Assembly (NCBI GenBank): GCA_023388235.1 | Contig: JAEWGQ010000410.1 | Coordinates: forward strand, 1 to 25,367 | Direction: 5' to 3' | Origin: Actinomycetes bacterium | GTDB taxonomy: Bacteria; Actinomycetota; Actinomycetes; Actinomycetales; Cellulomonadaceae | Length of the DNA: 25,367 nucleotides | Part shown: piece by piece, positions 13,690 to 21,544 of the stretch | Layout: every line of letters starts with the position of its first letter | How positions within the stretch are numbered: position 1 is the stretch's first letter | The notes under the pieces: generated by a model | Told to the model about the DNA's origin: nothing | What the model saw: the letters and a program-made list of their open reading frames with translations, nothing else | The model's database searches: none | Position numbers and translations under genes: made by a program

Positions 13690-14892
13690 TCAGTCCGGCA
13701 GCGCGCCCGCCACCACCCGGCCGCGGGACACGACCGCGACGATGTTCTCGACCCGCAGGGCGGAGACGTCCTCCCACGGCCGGCCCCGCAGCACCACGAG
13801 GTCGGTGCCCAGGCCCGGCCGCAGCCGCCCGGTCGTGCCGCCGAGCCGGACCGCGTCGGCGGCGTCCGAGGTGGCGGCCCGCAGGGCGCGCTCGGCCGTC
13901 CAGCCGAACATCGCCGCCATCGTGCGGACCTCCTCCATCTGGTCGCCGAACCGGACGAACTGGCCGGAGGCGTCGGTGCCGAGCACGAACCGCACGCCCG
14001 CCGCGGCGGCGGCGGCGAACCCGGCGTCGCGCAGCGCCACGACGTCGCGCGCCTTGGCCTGCGCCTCGGCGGACACCGGGCGGCGGCCCTCGGCGATGAT
14101 GTCGTTGATCAGCAGCGTCGGGGCGACGGGCAGGTCGCGCTCCACCAGCGCGTCCAGGTGCCGCGCCTCGATGGCGGTGCCGTGCTCGACCGAGTCGACG
14201 CCCTCCTCGAGCGCGATGTCGAGCCCCTCCGCCGTGTGGGTGTGCGCGGCGACGAGCATCCCCAGGGCGTGGGCCTCGTCGACCGTCGTGCGGATCTCGT
14301 CGCGGGTCTGGTTGCGCCAGCCCACCTTGTCGCCCATCGAGAGCACGCCGCCGGACGTGTAGATCTTCACGCCCGCGGCCCCCGAGCGCGCCCACACCCG
14401 GACCAGCTTGCGGCACTCGTCGGGGCTGTCGGCGGTCGGCGGCCGGTGCGGGTAGTGCGGCGGGACGAACAGGTCGCCGTGGCCCGCGGTCATGCCGACC
14501 TGCCCGTGCGACAGCAGGCGCGGGCCGGCGAGCACGCCCGCGTCGAACGCGCGGCCGACCGCGAGCTGCACGGAGTCGGCGGCCAGGTCGCGCAGCGTCG
14601 TGACGCCGGCGCGGGCGCAGCGCAGCGCGTTGGCGGCCACGTGCAGCGACCGCTCCTCCGGCGGCGTGAGGATCGGCCACGCCGACGGGTCCGCCGCGGG
14701 CGCGCCGGCCGGGTACCCGAGGTGCACGTGGGTGTCCACGAGGCCCGGGATCACGCTCAGGCCGGTGTGCCGCGCGGGCGCCTCCTCGACGGCGAGCACG
14801 CGGTCGCCGGACCAGGTGAGCCGGGCGGGGCCGACCTCGCGCTCGCCGTCCCAGAGCGGGAGGCCGTCGAGGACGTGCTCGATCTCGGACAT
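13690..14892 (-). CDS. Metal-dependent amidohydrolase (imidazolonepropionase/prolidase-like)
   Basis: A 400-residue amidohydrolase-superfamily enzyme. Zinc-site elements are VDTHVHLG (His55, His57), GVKIYTSGG (Lys176, the likely carboxylated bridging lysine), AAHTHT (His217/His219), VEHGT (His237) and GTDAS (Asp307). Small beta-sandwich pieces at both ends frame the barrel. This set matches the imidazolonepropionase-like subgroup that contains cyclic-amide hydrolases and Xaa-Pro/Xaa-Arg dipeptidases. No signal peptide is visible, so it is cytoplasmic. It is the last coupled gene after the PLP enzyme (22-nt gap, AAAGG before ATG 14892). Beside an N-acyl-D-amino-acid deacylase it probably hydrolyses a related amide, lactam or dipeptide. 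The precise substrate cannot be read from sequence. Confidence 0.87.
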   Translation of the reverse strand: MSEIEHVLDGLPLWDGEREVGPARLTWSGDRVLAVEEAPARHTGLSVIPGLVDTHVHLGYPAGAPAADPSAWPILTPPEERSLHVAANALRCARAGVTTLRDLAADSVQLAVGRAFDAGVLAGPRLLSHGQVGMTAGHGDLFVPPHYPHRPPTADSPDECRKLVRVWARSGAAGVKIYTSGGVLSMGDKVGWRNQTRDEIRTTVDEAHALGMLVAAHTHTAEGLDIALEEGVDSVEHGTAIEARHLDALVERDLPVAPTLLINDIIAEGRRPVSAEAQAKARDVVALRDAGFAAAAAAGVRFVLGTDASGQFVRFGDQMEEVRTMAAMFGWTAERALRAATSDAADAVRLGGTTGRLRPGLGTDLVVLRGRPWEDVSALRVENIVAVVSRGRVVAGALPD

Positions 14893-14914
14893 GCGGGGGC
14901 CTTTCGGGAGTCGG

Positions 14915-16105
14915 TCAGAGGGCGGGGGTGATCTCGCCGACCACGCGCCCGCCGGGGTCCACCAGCGGCAGGCGCCGCCAGCGGTCGAACGCGCCGCACG
15001 GGTGGCTGATCCCGAGGCGCAGGACGGTGCCGGGCGCGAGGACGGTGCCCGCGGGCACGCGCAGGAACGCGTGGTGGTCGTTGACTCCGGTGACCTGCCA
15101 CGCGGAGACGTCGCGCCCGGGCCCCTCGCCCGCGACGCCGAGCACCACCGGCAGCCGGTCGTCCGTCGGGGCCTCGCGGCGGCCGAAGCCCACCACCACC
15201 AGGCCCTCCTCGGGCTGCGAGAGGACGGAGGCGCGCAGCTCGAACGCGGGGACGAGCACGCCCGACCCGCGGCCCGACCCGAGCGGCGACGTCCGGTCGT
15301 AGATGCCGTGGTCGTGCGTCACGTAGCAGCCGGAGCGCAGCACGGTCGTGACCGGGTGCTCCCACCGCGTCGGGGCGAGCTCGCGCAGCACGAGGTCCGG
15401 GTAGGACGAGCCGCCGGCGGTGACGACGGGCACGCCGGCGACCAGGCCCCCGGCGGCGATCGCCCCGACCAGCGCCCGCACCCGGCCGAGCAGCTCGGCG
15501 GCGCCGTGCGGCACGGACGGGTCGCCGCTCGCGGGCATCAGCCCCTCGAACGCCGACACCCCCGCGAGCCGGACGTGCGGGCTCGCCGCCACCCGCCGGG
15601 CCAGCGCCAGCGCCGCGCCGTCGTCCCGCACGCCGGTCCGCCCGCCCGCGAAGCCCAGCTCGACGAGCAGCGGCAGCGCCCGGGCGGGCCGGAGCGCGTC
15701 GAGCTCGGCGAGCAGCAGGTCCAGGCCCGCGTCGCTGTCGACGTAGCCGAGGTACTCGGTCGCCGAGCCCGCGGCGAGCAGGTGCGTGGCGACCCAGCGG
15801 ATCGCCCCGCGGTCCACGAGCACGTTCGCGTGCAGCACCCGGCGCACGCCCCAGGCGGCGAGCGTGCGCACCTGCGCGGTCGTCGCGGCGGTGAACCCCC
15901 ACGCGCCCGCCGCCGCCTGGCGCCCGACGAGCTCGCGGGACATGTGCGTCTTGGCGTGCGGGGCCAGCGCCACGCCGGCCGTGCGGCACCAGTCCGCCAT
16001 CACGCGGATGTTCCGGTCGAGCGCGGCGTCGTGCAGCACCATCGCCGGCAGCTCGAGGTCGTCCACCGTGCCGCCGGCCGGTCCCCCGGCCCGCTGCCCG
16101 GTCAC
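14915..16105 (-). CDS. Fold-III PLP enzyme, D-serine dehydratase / D-threonine aldolase-like
   Basis: A 396-residue protein with an alanine-racemase-type N-terminal barrel and a C-terminal D-Ser_dehydrat-like domain. Lys52 in LAPHAKTHMS is the expected PLP Schiff-base lysine (PHxKTH is the family signature). His368 and Cys370 in SHPCGAFDRWR are the Zn ligands typical of eukaryotic-type D-serine dehydratase, and GFGRRE and VNDHHAFL (341-348) are family-like. Known members deaminate D-serine or D-threonine, or cleave D-3-hydroxy amino acids to glycine and an aldehyde. The GTG at 16105 overlaps the deacylase stop by 4 nt (GTGA). Its place after a D-aminoacylase suggests that it consumes the D-amino acid set free by that enzyme. 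Dehydratase versus aldolase cannot be decided here. Confidence 0.87.
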   Translation of the reverse strand: MTGQRAGGPAGGTVDDLELPAMVLHDAALDRNIRVMADWCRTAGVALAPHAKTHMSRELVGRQAAAGAWGFTAATTAQVRTLAAWGVRRVLHANVLVDRGAIRWVATHLLAAGSATEYLGYVDSDAGLDLLLAELDALRPARALPLLVELGFAGGRTGVRDDGAALALARRVAASPHVRLAGVSAFEGLMPASGDPSVPHGAAELLGRVRALVGAIAAGGLVAGVPVVTAGGSSYPDLVLRELAPTRWEHPVTTVLRSGCYVTHDHGIYDRTSPLGSGRGSGVLVPAFELRASVLSQPEEGLVVVGFGRREAPTDDRLPVVLGVAGEGPGRDVSAWQVTGVNDHHAFLRVPAGTVLAPGTVLRLGISHPCGAFDRWRRLPLVDPGGRVVGEITPAL

Positions 16106-17700
16106 GCGCCGCCCCGCGGCTCGGGGTGGCCCGCGCGCAGCACCCGGCCGGCGCGCGCGCCCGTGAACTCCCCGTCCTCGACGACGACGCGGCCGGCGAG
16201 CACCGTGTACCGCACGCCGGTCGGCCGCTCCCAGGGCCGCTGCGGGGTCCCGGCGTGCCCGACGGTGGCCGGGTCGACCACGGCGACGTCCGCCACCGCG
16301 CCCGGGACGAGCCGGCCGCGGCCGGGCAGGCCGATCGCGTCGGCGGCGAGCGAGGTCATGGAGCGGACCGCCTCCGGGAGGTCGAGGACGCCGAGGTCGC
16401 GGACGTACCGCCCGAGCACCGTCGGGAAGCACCCCCAGCCGCGCTGGTGCGCGTGGCCGACCGGCACCGAGTTGTCGGAGCCGACGGCCACCAGCGGGTC
16501 CGCGAGGATCTCCCGGACGTCGTCCTCGGCCATCAGCTCGTAGACCATCATCGCCCCCGGGTCCGCGAGCACGAGGTCGCACAGGGCGTCCCACGGGTCC
16601 AGCCCGCGCTCGGCGGCGACGTCGGCGACGCTGCGCCCGAGCAGGGCGGCGTCGGTGTGCATGCTGAGCAGCACGCCCGCGGGGGTGGTCTGGGTCCAGG
16701 ACCCGGCGCCCGGCCCGCCGGTCAGCGCCCGGGCGGCGAGGGCGGCCCGGGTCGCCGGGTCGCGCAGCCGGGCGGTCAGGGCGTCGCGCCCGCCGACCTG
16801 CGCCTCGGCGGGCAGCAGCGCCGTCAGGAAGCTCTCCCCCGTCGTGTACGGGTACGCGTCGCCGTGCACGACGACGCCCCCCGCGCGCGCGGACCGCAGC
16901 GCCGCCAGCAGCTCGCCCGCCCGCCCGTGGTTGCGGCGCCCGGCGGCCTTGCAGTGCGAGACCTGCAGCCGCACCCGGGTCCGCCGCGCCACGCCGACGG
17001 CCTCGGCGAGCGCCTCCGCGAGCCCGTCGCCCTCGTCGCGCAGGTGCGTGGCGTACGGCCGGCCCCAGCGGGCGGCCACGGCCGCGAGCGCGGTGAGCTC
17101 GTCGGCGTCCGCGTAGCTGCCCGGGGCGTAGATCAGCCCGCTGGACAGCCCGAACGCGCCGGCGGCGAACGCGTCCTCCGCCAGCCGGACCATCCGGTCC
17201 AGGGCGCCCGGGGCGAGCCGCTCGGCCATGTGGTTCGCGCTGATCCGCAGGGTGCTGTGCCCGACGAGGGCGGCGACGTGGTTCGTCGGGCCGTGCCGCT
17301 CGACGGCGTCCAGGTACTCCGCGAACGTGCGCGGCCAGGACGCCACGCCCGCGGCGACGGTGCTGGAGATCGGCCGGTGCAGCTCGACCGCCCGCTCGTC
17401 CACCAGCGGGGCCGCGGAGTTGCCGCAGTTGCCGACCACCTCGGTGGTGACGCCCTGCAGCACCTTGAACGGCTGCGGCTCGGCCATGAACGGCACGACG
17501 TCCGAGTGGGTGTGCACGTCGACGAAGCCCGGCGCGACCACGAGGCCCGCGACGTCGAGCACGCGGGCGCCGGCGGGGGCGCCGAGACCGGGCCCGACGG
17601 CGGCGACCCGGTCCCCCGCGAGCGCCACGTCGGCGACGACCGGCGCGCCGCCGGTGCCGTCCACGACCGTGCCGCCCCGCAGCACCAGGGTCACGGTCAC
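16102..17700 (-). CDS. N-acyl-D-amino-acid deacylase (D-aminoacylase family)
   Basis: A 532-residue member of the amidohydrolase D-aminoacylase family, which cleaves N-acyl-D-amino acids to the D-amino acid and a carboxylate. Visible are VDVHTHSD (His63, His65), the Cys ligand in GNCGNS (Cys92), GLSSGLIYAPG (184-194), THLRDEGDGL (His219), QVSHCKAAG (His249) and VGSDNSVPVG (Asp409), followed by GCFPTVLGRYVRD. Cys, two His and the late Asp lie where the zinc site of the Alcaligenes enzyme is. One deviation: the usual HPR after the Asp is HQR here (418-420), with GWG following. The start GTG 17700 overlaps the upstream permease stop (GTGA); a second GTG at 17694 is less likely. It is cytoplasmic, coupled to the importer genes. 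D-aminoacylases also act on N-carbamoyl or dipeptide-like compounds in some lineages. Confidence 0.9.
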   Translation of the reverse strand: MTVTLVLRGGTVVDGTGGAPVVADVALAGDRVAAVGPGLGAPAGARVLDVAGLVVAPGFVDVHTHSDVVPFMAEPQPFKVLQGVTTEVVGNCGNSAAPLVDERAVELHRPISSTVAAGVASWPRTFAEYLDAVERHGPTNHVAALVGHSTLRISANHMAERLAPGALDRMVRLAEDAFAAGAFGLSSGLIYAPGSYADADELTALAAVAARWGRPYATHLRDEGDGLAEALAEAVGVARRTRVRLQVSHCKAAGRRNHGRAGELLAALRSARAGGVVVHGDAYPYTTGESFLTALLPAEAQVGGRDALTARLRDPATRAALAARALTGGPGAGSWTQTTPAGVLLSMHTDAALLGRSVADVAAERGLDPWDALCDLVLADPGAMMVYELMAEDDVREILADPLVAVGSDNSVPVGHAHQRGWGCFPTVLGRYVRDLGVLDLPEAVRSMTSLAADAIGLPGRGRLVPGAVADVAVVDPATVGHAGTPQRPWERPTGVRYTVLAGRVVVEDGEFTGARAGRVLRAGHPEPRGGA

Positions 17701-18482
17701 GTCAGCCGGCCCATCCGCTCGGTGACCAGCGTGTCGACCACGCTGAGCACCGCGTACGCCAGCATCGTCACGGCCGCCACGGTGATGGCCGACGCCCACA
17801 TCGCGTCGTACCCGAACGAGCCCGCGGCCTTCGAGATCGCGCCGCCCAGGCCCTCGCCGGTGGACAGCCACTCGGCGATCATCGCGCCGGTGACCGCCGA
17901 CGGGACGGCGATCCGCGCGGACGCCAGGGTCGCGGGCACGGCCGCCGGCAGGGCGACCTTGCGCAGCACGGTCCACGACGAGCCGCCGTACGCCAGCACG
18001 AGGTCGCGGTGCTCGCCGGAGACGCTGCGCAGGCCGTACAGCACGTTCGCCAGCGCGGGCAGGAACACCACGAGGATGACGATCGCGGTCACCCCGGCCT
18101 GGCCGATGCCGAACACCAGCGTGATGAGCGGGGTCAGCACCACCAGCGGGATGGACCGCAGCACCATCGCCGTGGGCATCACGATCCGCTCCAGCACGGG
18201 CGACACGCAGAACACCACGGCCAGGGCGAACGCCGCCGCCAGGCCCACGAGGTACCCGATGCCCGCGTCCCGGACCGTCACCGCGAGGTCCGCGGCGATG
18301 GTCGCCCGGTGCTCCGCGGCGCCGTCGGCGGTCAGCACGTAGTCGAGCACCTGCCACGGCCGCTTGCCGATGAGGTCGCTCACGTCGAACACCTCGAGCA
18401 CGGCGACCCACACCCCGAGCGCCACGAGCACGGCCAGCGCCAGCGTGCCCGCGCGCCGCGCCACGAACCGGCCGCCGCTCAC
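17697..18482 (-). CDS. ABC transporter permease 2, nitrate/sulfonate/taurine-type
   Basis: A 261-residue BPD_transp_1 permease of the SsuC/TauC/ThiX kind. It has a first helix at about 12-30 (GTLALAVLVALGVWVAVL), helices around IGYLVGLAAAFALAVVF, VVLTPLITLVFGI, VTAIVILVVFLPALANVLY and the C-terminal AITVAAVTMLAYAVLSVV. The EAA-like loop is VLAYGGSSWTVLRKVALPAAVP; the substitution of YGGS for EAA is usual in this subfamily. The GTG start at 18482 overlaps the stop of permease 1 by 4 nt. With the other permease it should form a heterodimeric pore driven by the ATPase two genes upstream. Confidence 0.9.
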   Translation of the reverse strand: MSGGRFVARRAGTLALAVLVALGVWVAVLEVFDVSDLIGKRPWQVLDYVLTADGAAEHRATIAADLAVTVRDAGIGYLVGLAAAFALAVVFCVSPVLERIVMPTAMVLRSIPLVVLTPLITLVFGIGQAGVTAIVILVVFLPALANVLYGLRSVSGEHRDLVLAYGGSSWTVLRKVALPAAVPATLASARIAVPSAVTGAMIAEWLSTGEGLGGAISKAAGSFGYDAMWASAITVAAVTMLAYAVLSVVDTLVTERMGRLT

Positions 18483-19264
18483 GCGCGCCGCTCCGTCGCC
18501 CAGGGCGTCAGGGCGCGCCCGGCCAGCCCGACGAGGCCGTAGCCGCCGAGCGCGATGAGGCCCGCCAGGATGCTCAGCGCCCACACGCGGTCCGGCTGGA
18601 TCTGCCGCTGGGCGGCGTTGAGGGCCACGCCCAGCCCGGCGTCGATGCCGCCGAGGTACTCCCCGACGACGGCGCCGAGCAGGGCGGCCGGGACCGCCAC
18701 CTGCAGCGCCGTGACGATGGCCGGCAGCGCCGACATCAGCTGGACGGTGCGGATCTGCGTCCACCGGCCGCCGCCGTACGCGGCCACCAGGTCCAGCGCG
18801 CTGCGGCTCGCGGAGCGCATCCCGAGGATCGCGCCGACCAGCGTGGTGAAGAAGACGAGCAGGGCGCCCAGGAACACGGCCGCGGCCCGGCCCCCGAACA
18901 CCACCATGACGATGGGCCCGATCGCGGTCACCGGCAGGCACGCGCTGATGACGCCGAGCTGGGTGACGACGTCCTCCAGGCGCGGCACGACCAGCACCAC
19001 GGCGGCCAGCGCCAGCCCGGCGAGGTTGCCCCACAGGTAGCCCTGCGCCGCGCGGGCGAGCGTCGGCAGGACGTTCGCCTCGTAGAACGGCCAGCCGTCC
19101 GCGACGGCCGAGCGGGCCACGTCCACGGGCGACGGGAACGAGGTGCTGTTCTCCAGGTTCGCCGTCGTCGCCCACCACAGCGTCAGCAGCAGCACGATGC
19201 CCACGGTGCCGCCGACCCACGGGCGGGCCAGGGCGCCGCGGAACCGCGCGAGCGCCTCGCTCAC
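18479..19264 (-). CDS. ABC transporter permease 1, nitrate/sulfonate/taurine-type
   Basis: A 261-residue permease of the same subfamily as the next gene and of the same length, but distinct in sequence. Hydrophobic segments are at 17-33 ([17 protein letters not shown]), [78 protein letters not shown] and [17 protein letters not shown]. The ATPase-contact loop is [25 protein letters not shown] 19264 overlaps the ATPase stop (GTGA). The similarity of the two adjacent permeases suggests an old duplication, giving a heterodimer where many transporters of this class use a homodimer. Confidence 0.9.
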   Translation of the reverse strand: MSEALARFRGALARPWVGGTVGIVLLLTLWWATTANLENSTSFPSPVDVARSAVADGWPFYEANVLPTLARAAQGYLWGNLAGLALAAVVLVVPRLEDVVTQLGVISACLPVTAIGPIVMVVFGGRAAAVFLGALLVFFTTLVGAILGMRSASRSALDLVAAYGGGRWTQIRTVQLMSALPAIVTALQVAVPAALLGAVVGEYLGGIDAGLGVALNAAQRQIQPDRVWALSILAGLIALGGYGLVGLAGRALTPWATERRA

Positions 19265-20109
19265 TCCTCGCCCCTCCCGCCGGGCGCGAACAGCAGCCCC
19301 GACAGGTGGTCGACGACCTCGTGGAACTCCGGCGTGCGCATCATCTCGGGCGTGCGCGGGCGCTCGAACGGGATCTCGACGACCTCGACGATGCGGCCCG
19401 GGCGCGCGGACATCACCGCGACGACGTCGGACAGCAGCGCGGCCTCCGCGATGCCGTGCGTGACCATCAACGTGGTCGCGGACCGCTCGGTCCAGATGCG
19501 CTGCAGCTCGAAGTTCAGGCGCTGGCGCGTCATGTCGTCGAGGGCGCCGAACGGCTCGTCCAGCAGCAGGAAGTCGGGCCGCACCGCGAGGGCCCGGGCG
19601 ATGGACGCGCGCTGGCGCATGCCGCCCGACAGGTGCGCGGGCCGCGCCCTGTCGAAGCCGCGCAGGCCGACCAGGTCGATGAGCTCGTCCACGATCCCGT
19701 CGTCGCGGCGCTTCTGGATCTCCAGCGGCAGCCGGATGTTCGTGCGCACCGACCGCCACGGCAGCAGCGCCGGGTCCTGGAACGCGATGCCCATCCCGTC
19801 GGCGCGGCGGCCCGGGGCGACGGCGGTGCCGTTGACCGCGACGGTGCCGGCGGTCGGCGTCTCCAGGCCGGCGAGGATGCGCAGGATCGTCGACTTGCCG
19901 CAGCCGGACGGGCCGAGCAGCGACAGGAACGACCCGCGCGGGGTGGACAGGCTCACGTCCTCGAGCGCCGTCACCGAGCGGCGCCCGGTGCGGAACTCCT
20001 TGCGCAGCCCGGTGATCTCGATGCCGGGCGCGGACGTGGGCGCGCCCGCCCCCGCGGCCGAGGGGGACGGCAGCGCGGGGACGGACGCGGATCGGGGGGA
20101 GGACGTCAC
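19261..20109 (-). CDS. ABC transporter ATP-binding protein, nitrate/sulfonate/taurine-type
   Basis: A 282-residue ATPase. Walker [10 protein letters not shown] (66-74), Q-loop Gln111 in [10 protein letters not shown], the ABC signature [15 protein letters not shown] (160-174), Walker [13 protein letters not shown] (181-192) and switch His218 in MVTHGIAEA are all intact. The spacing and the [12 protein letters not shown] sequence are those of the SsuB/TauB group. The first 28 residues are a Ser/Pro/Ala-rich extension of no clear function; the GTG 20109 start overlaps the binding-protein stop in GTGA, and no later start is well placed. It powers the two downstream permeases. Confidence 0.92.
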   Translation of the reverse strand: MTSSPRSASVPALPSPSAAGAGAPTSAPGIEITGLRKEFRTGRRSVTALEDVSLSTPRGSFLSLLGPSGCGKSTILRILAGLETPTAGTVAVNGTAVAPGRRADGMGIAFQDPALLPWRSVRTNIRLPLEIQKRRDDGIVDELIDLVGLRGFDRARPAHLSGGMRQRASIARALAVRPDFLLLDEPFGALDDMTRQRLNFELQRIWTERSATTLMVTHGIAEAALLSDVVAVMSARPGRIVEVVEIPFERPRTPEMMRTPEFHEVVDHLSGLLFAPGGRGEE

Positions 20110-21179
20110 GAGAGCAGGTCCGGGTTCTCGGCGTACACCTCGTCCAGCAGGGACAGGTCGAACAGGTCCTCGGGGGCGATGTCGATGCCCGCGAAGGCGA
20201 GGGACGCGACCGTGCCGGCCTGCAGCTCGTCGCTGACGGTCAGCAGCCCGTGCGCCGCGGTGTCCTCGGACTCGATGAGCGTGGCCTGCCGGTCGAACGA
20301 CAGCGCGATCGCGTCGGCGTCGTACTGCTGGTCCTTGCCGTAGGTGTGCACGGTCAGGTCCACGGCGCGCGCCGGGTCGTCGAGCGCCGCGCGCCAGCCG
20401 CGGGCGGTCGCCAGCAGGAACGCCTTGACCTGCTCCGGCTGCTCGTCGATGGCCTCCTGCGAGGTCACCAGCACCTCGCCGACCATGGGCAGCCCCTCGT
20501 CGGCCAGCAGGAACTCGGTGGCCGGGAAGCCGGCCGCCTCCAGCGCGGCGGCGCCGGTCGTGGTGTAGCCGATGAAGCCGTCGACCTGGCCCGTGGTGAG
20601 CATCGAGGTGTCCGACAGCGGCACCGTGGTGACGTCGCCCGGGTCGATGTCGTTGGCCGCGAGGAACGCGTTCCACACCAGCGTGTTGGAGTCGGACACC
20701 GCGATGGTCGCGCCGGGCAGGTCGTCCGGGCCGGTGATCGGGGCGTCCGCGGCGGACACCAGCGCGAACGGGTTGCGCTGGTAGGTGGCGCCGACGATCT
20801 TCAGCTCCGCGCCGCCCTGGATGGCCGGGGCCGTGATGAGCGGGGACGACAGGCCCGCGAACGCCTGCCCGGTCGCGACCGCCGCCTCGGCGCTGGTCGC
20901 CGCGGAGCCGCCCGCCGTGAGCGTGACCTCGGGGAAGCCGGCGTCCGTGTACAGGCCGTCCTCCACCGCGAGGTACTCGCCGGCGAACTGCTGGTTCTTG
21001 AGCCACGACAGCTGCACGCTCACCGCGTCGAACGCGTCGCCCGCGCCGTCGCCGGAGCCCGCGGCGGCGTCGTCGCCCGAGCCCGAGCAGGCGGACAGCA
21101 GCAGGCCGGCGACGGCAGCGGCGGCGGCCAGGCCGGCGAACCGGCGCCGGGGGCGCGGGGTCGTGGTGGTGCGGGTCAC
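20106..21179 (-). CDS. NMT1/THI5-type ABC substrate-binding lipoprotein
   Basis: A 357-residue binding protein. A twin-Arg-rich basic start (PRPRRRF) leads into a hydrophobic stretch and the lipobox LLSAC (Cys31), then a Ser/Gly/Asp linker and the mature domain [20 protein letters not shown]. That W-K-N-xx-FAG-Y-A pattern, with [16 protein letters not shown] after it, is characteristic of the NMT1/THI5-like group, whose bacterial members bind thiamine-pyrimidine precursors, riboflavin-like or other small heterocyclic or amide ligands. GTG 21179 is chosen because it has GAGG 5 nt upstream and starts a normal signal peptide; an ATG at 21215 would add 12 poor residues. It is the first gene of the seven-gene operon. 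A hairpin lies 25 nt upstream. The ligand is not determinable here. Confidence 0.9.
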   Translation of the reverse strand: MTRTTTTPRPRRRFAGLAAAAAVAGLLLSACSGSGDDAAAGSGDGAGDAFDAVSVQLSWLKNQQFAGEYLAVEDGLYTDAGFPEVTLTAGGSAATSAEAAVATGQAFAGLSSPLITAPAIQGGAELKIVGATYQRNPFALVSAADAPITGPDDLPGATIAVSDSNTLVWNAFLAANDIDPGDVTTVPLSDTSMLTTGQVDGFIGYTTTGAAALEAAGFPATEFLLADEGLPMVGEVLVTSQEAIDEQPEQVKAFLLATARGWRAALDDPARAVDLTVHTYGKDQQYDADAIALSFDRQATLIESEDTAAHGLLTVSDELQAGTVASLAFAGIDIAPEDLFDLSLLDEVYAENPDLLS

Positions 21180-21544
21180 GTCAACCTCGATCACGTCGTG
21201 CAGCCACCCGGACACATCGGGTGGCCGCGGTGCCAGGGGGGGTGCCGCCGGGGGGCGACGTGCTCCATTCGACAGGCCCGGCCGCGCCCGTCGCCATGTG
21301 GGATCCTCCGAACCTGGCCGCGCCCAGCGGTGCGGTCCGTTGTGCGACCCACCGAGCGCGTCACACCCGTGTCACACGACGGGCCCCGGGCGGGGTCGGC
21401 CCGGCGGATCGCCCAGCACCGCGCCCCGGGGGCGGTGGCCGTCGTTGGTGGATCGTCCGAAGCAGCAGGCCACGGCCCTGTGGTTGGCTTCCCGACGAGC
21501 GTGGGGCGGACCGCGCGCACCACGACGAGACCGGGAGCAGGAAC
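21180..21544. promoter_or_regulatory. 365-bp divergent intergenic region
   Basis: Contains no convincing gene. It must hold the promoters of the transporter operon (minus) and the adenine deaminase gene (plus), but I see no clear -35/-10 pair. Structure seen: a hairpin at 21204-21224, two GTCACAC direct repeats at 21360 and 21371, a perfect CGTGT-C-ACACG palindrome at 21368-21378, and a 6-bp stem CGGGCC/GGCCCG at 21380-21403. The repeats are possible PucR-type or other regulator sites. Confidence 0.5.
21204..21224 (-). other. Leader hairpin before the NMT1-type binding-protein gene
   Basis: CCACCCG/CGGGTGG forms a perfect 7-bp stem with a 7-nt loop, 25 nt before the GTG start. It could be an mRNA leader structure or an inverted-repeat operator. 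I do not recognise a known riboswitch around it. Confidence 0.4.

Noticed and set aside
13690..14892. Histidine-degradation imidazolonepropionase (HutI)
   Set aside because: The amidohydrolase resembles that subgroup, but no hutH, hutU or hutG-like gene is nearby, and the operon context points to amide or D-amino-acid substrates.
21180..21420. A riboswitch (guanidine, TPP or xanthine type) before the NMT1-type binding-protein gene
   Set aside because: Only simple hairpins are visible; none of the conserved core sequences of those classes could be found by eye.
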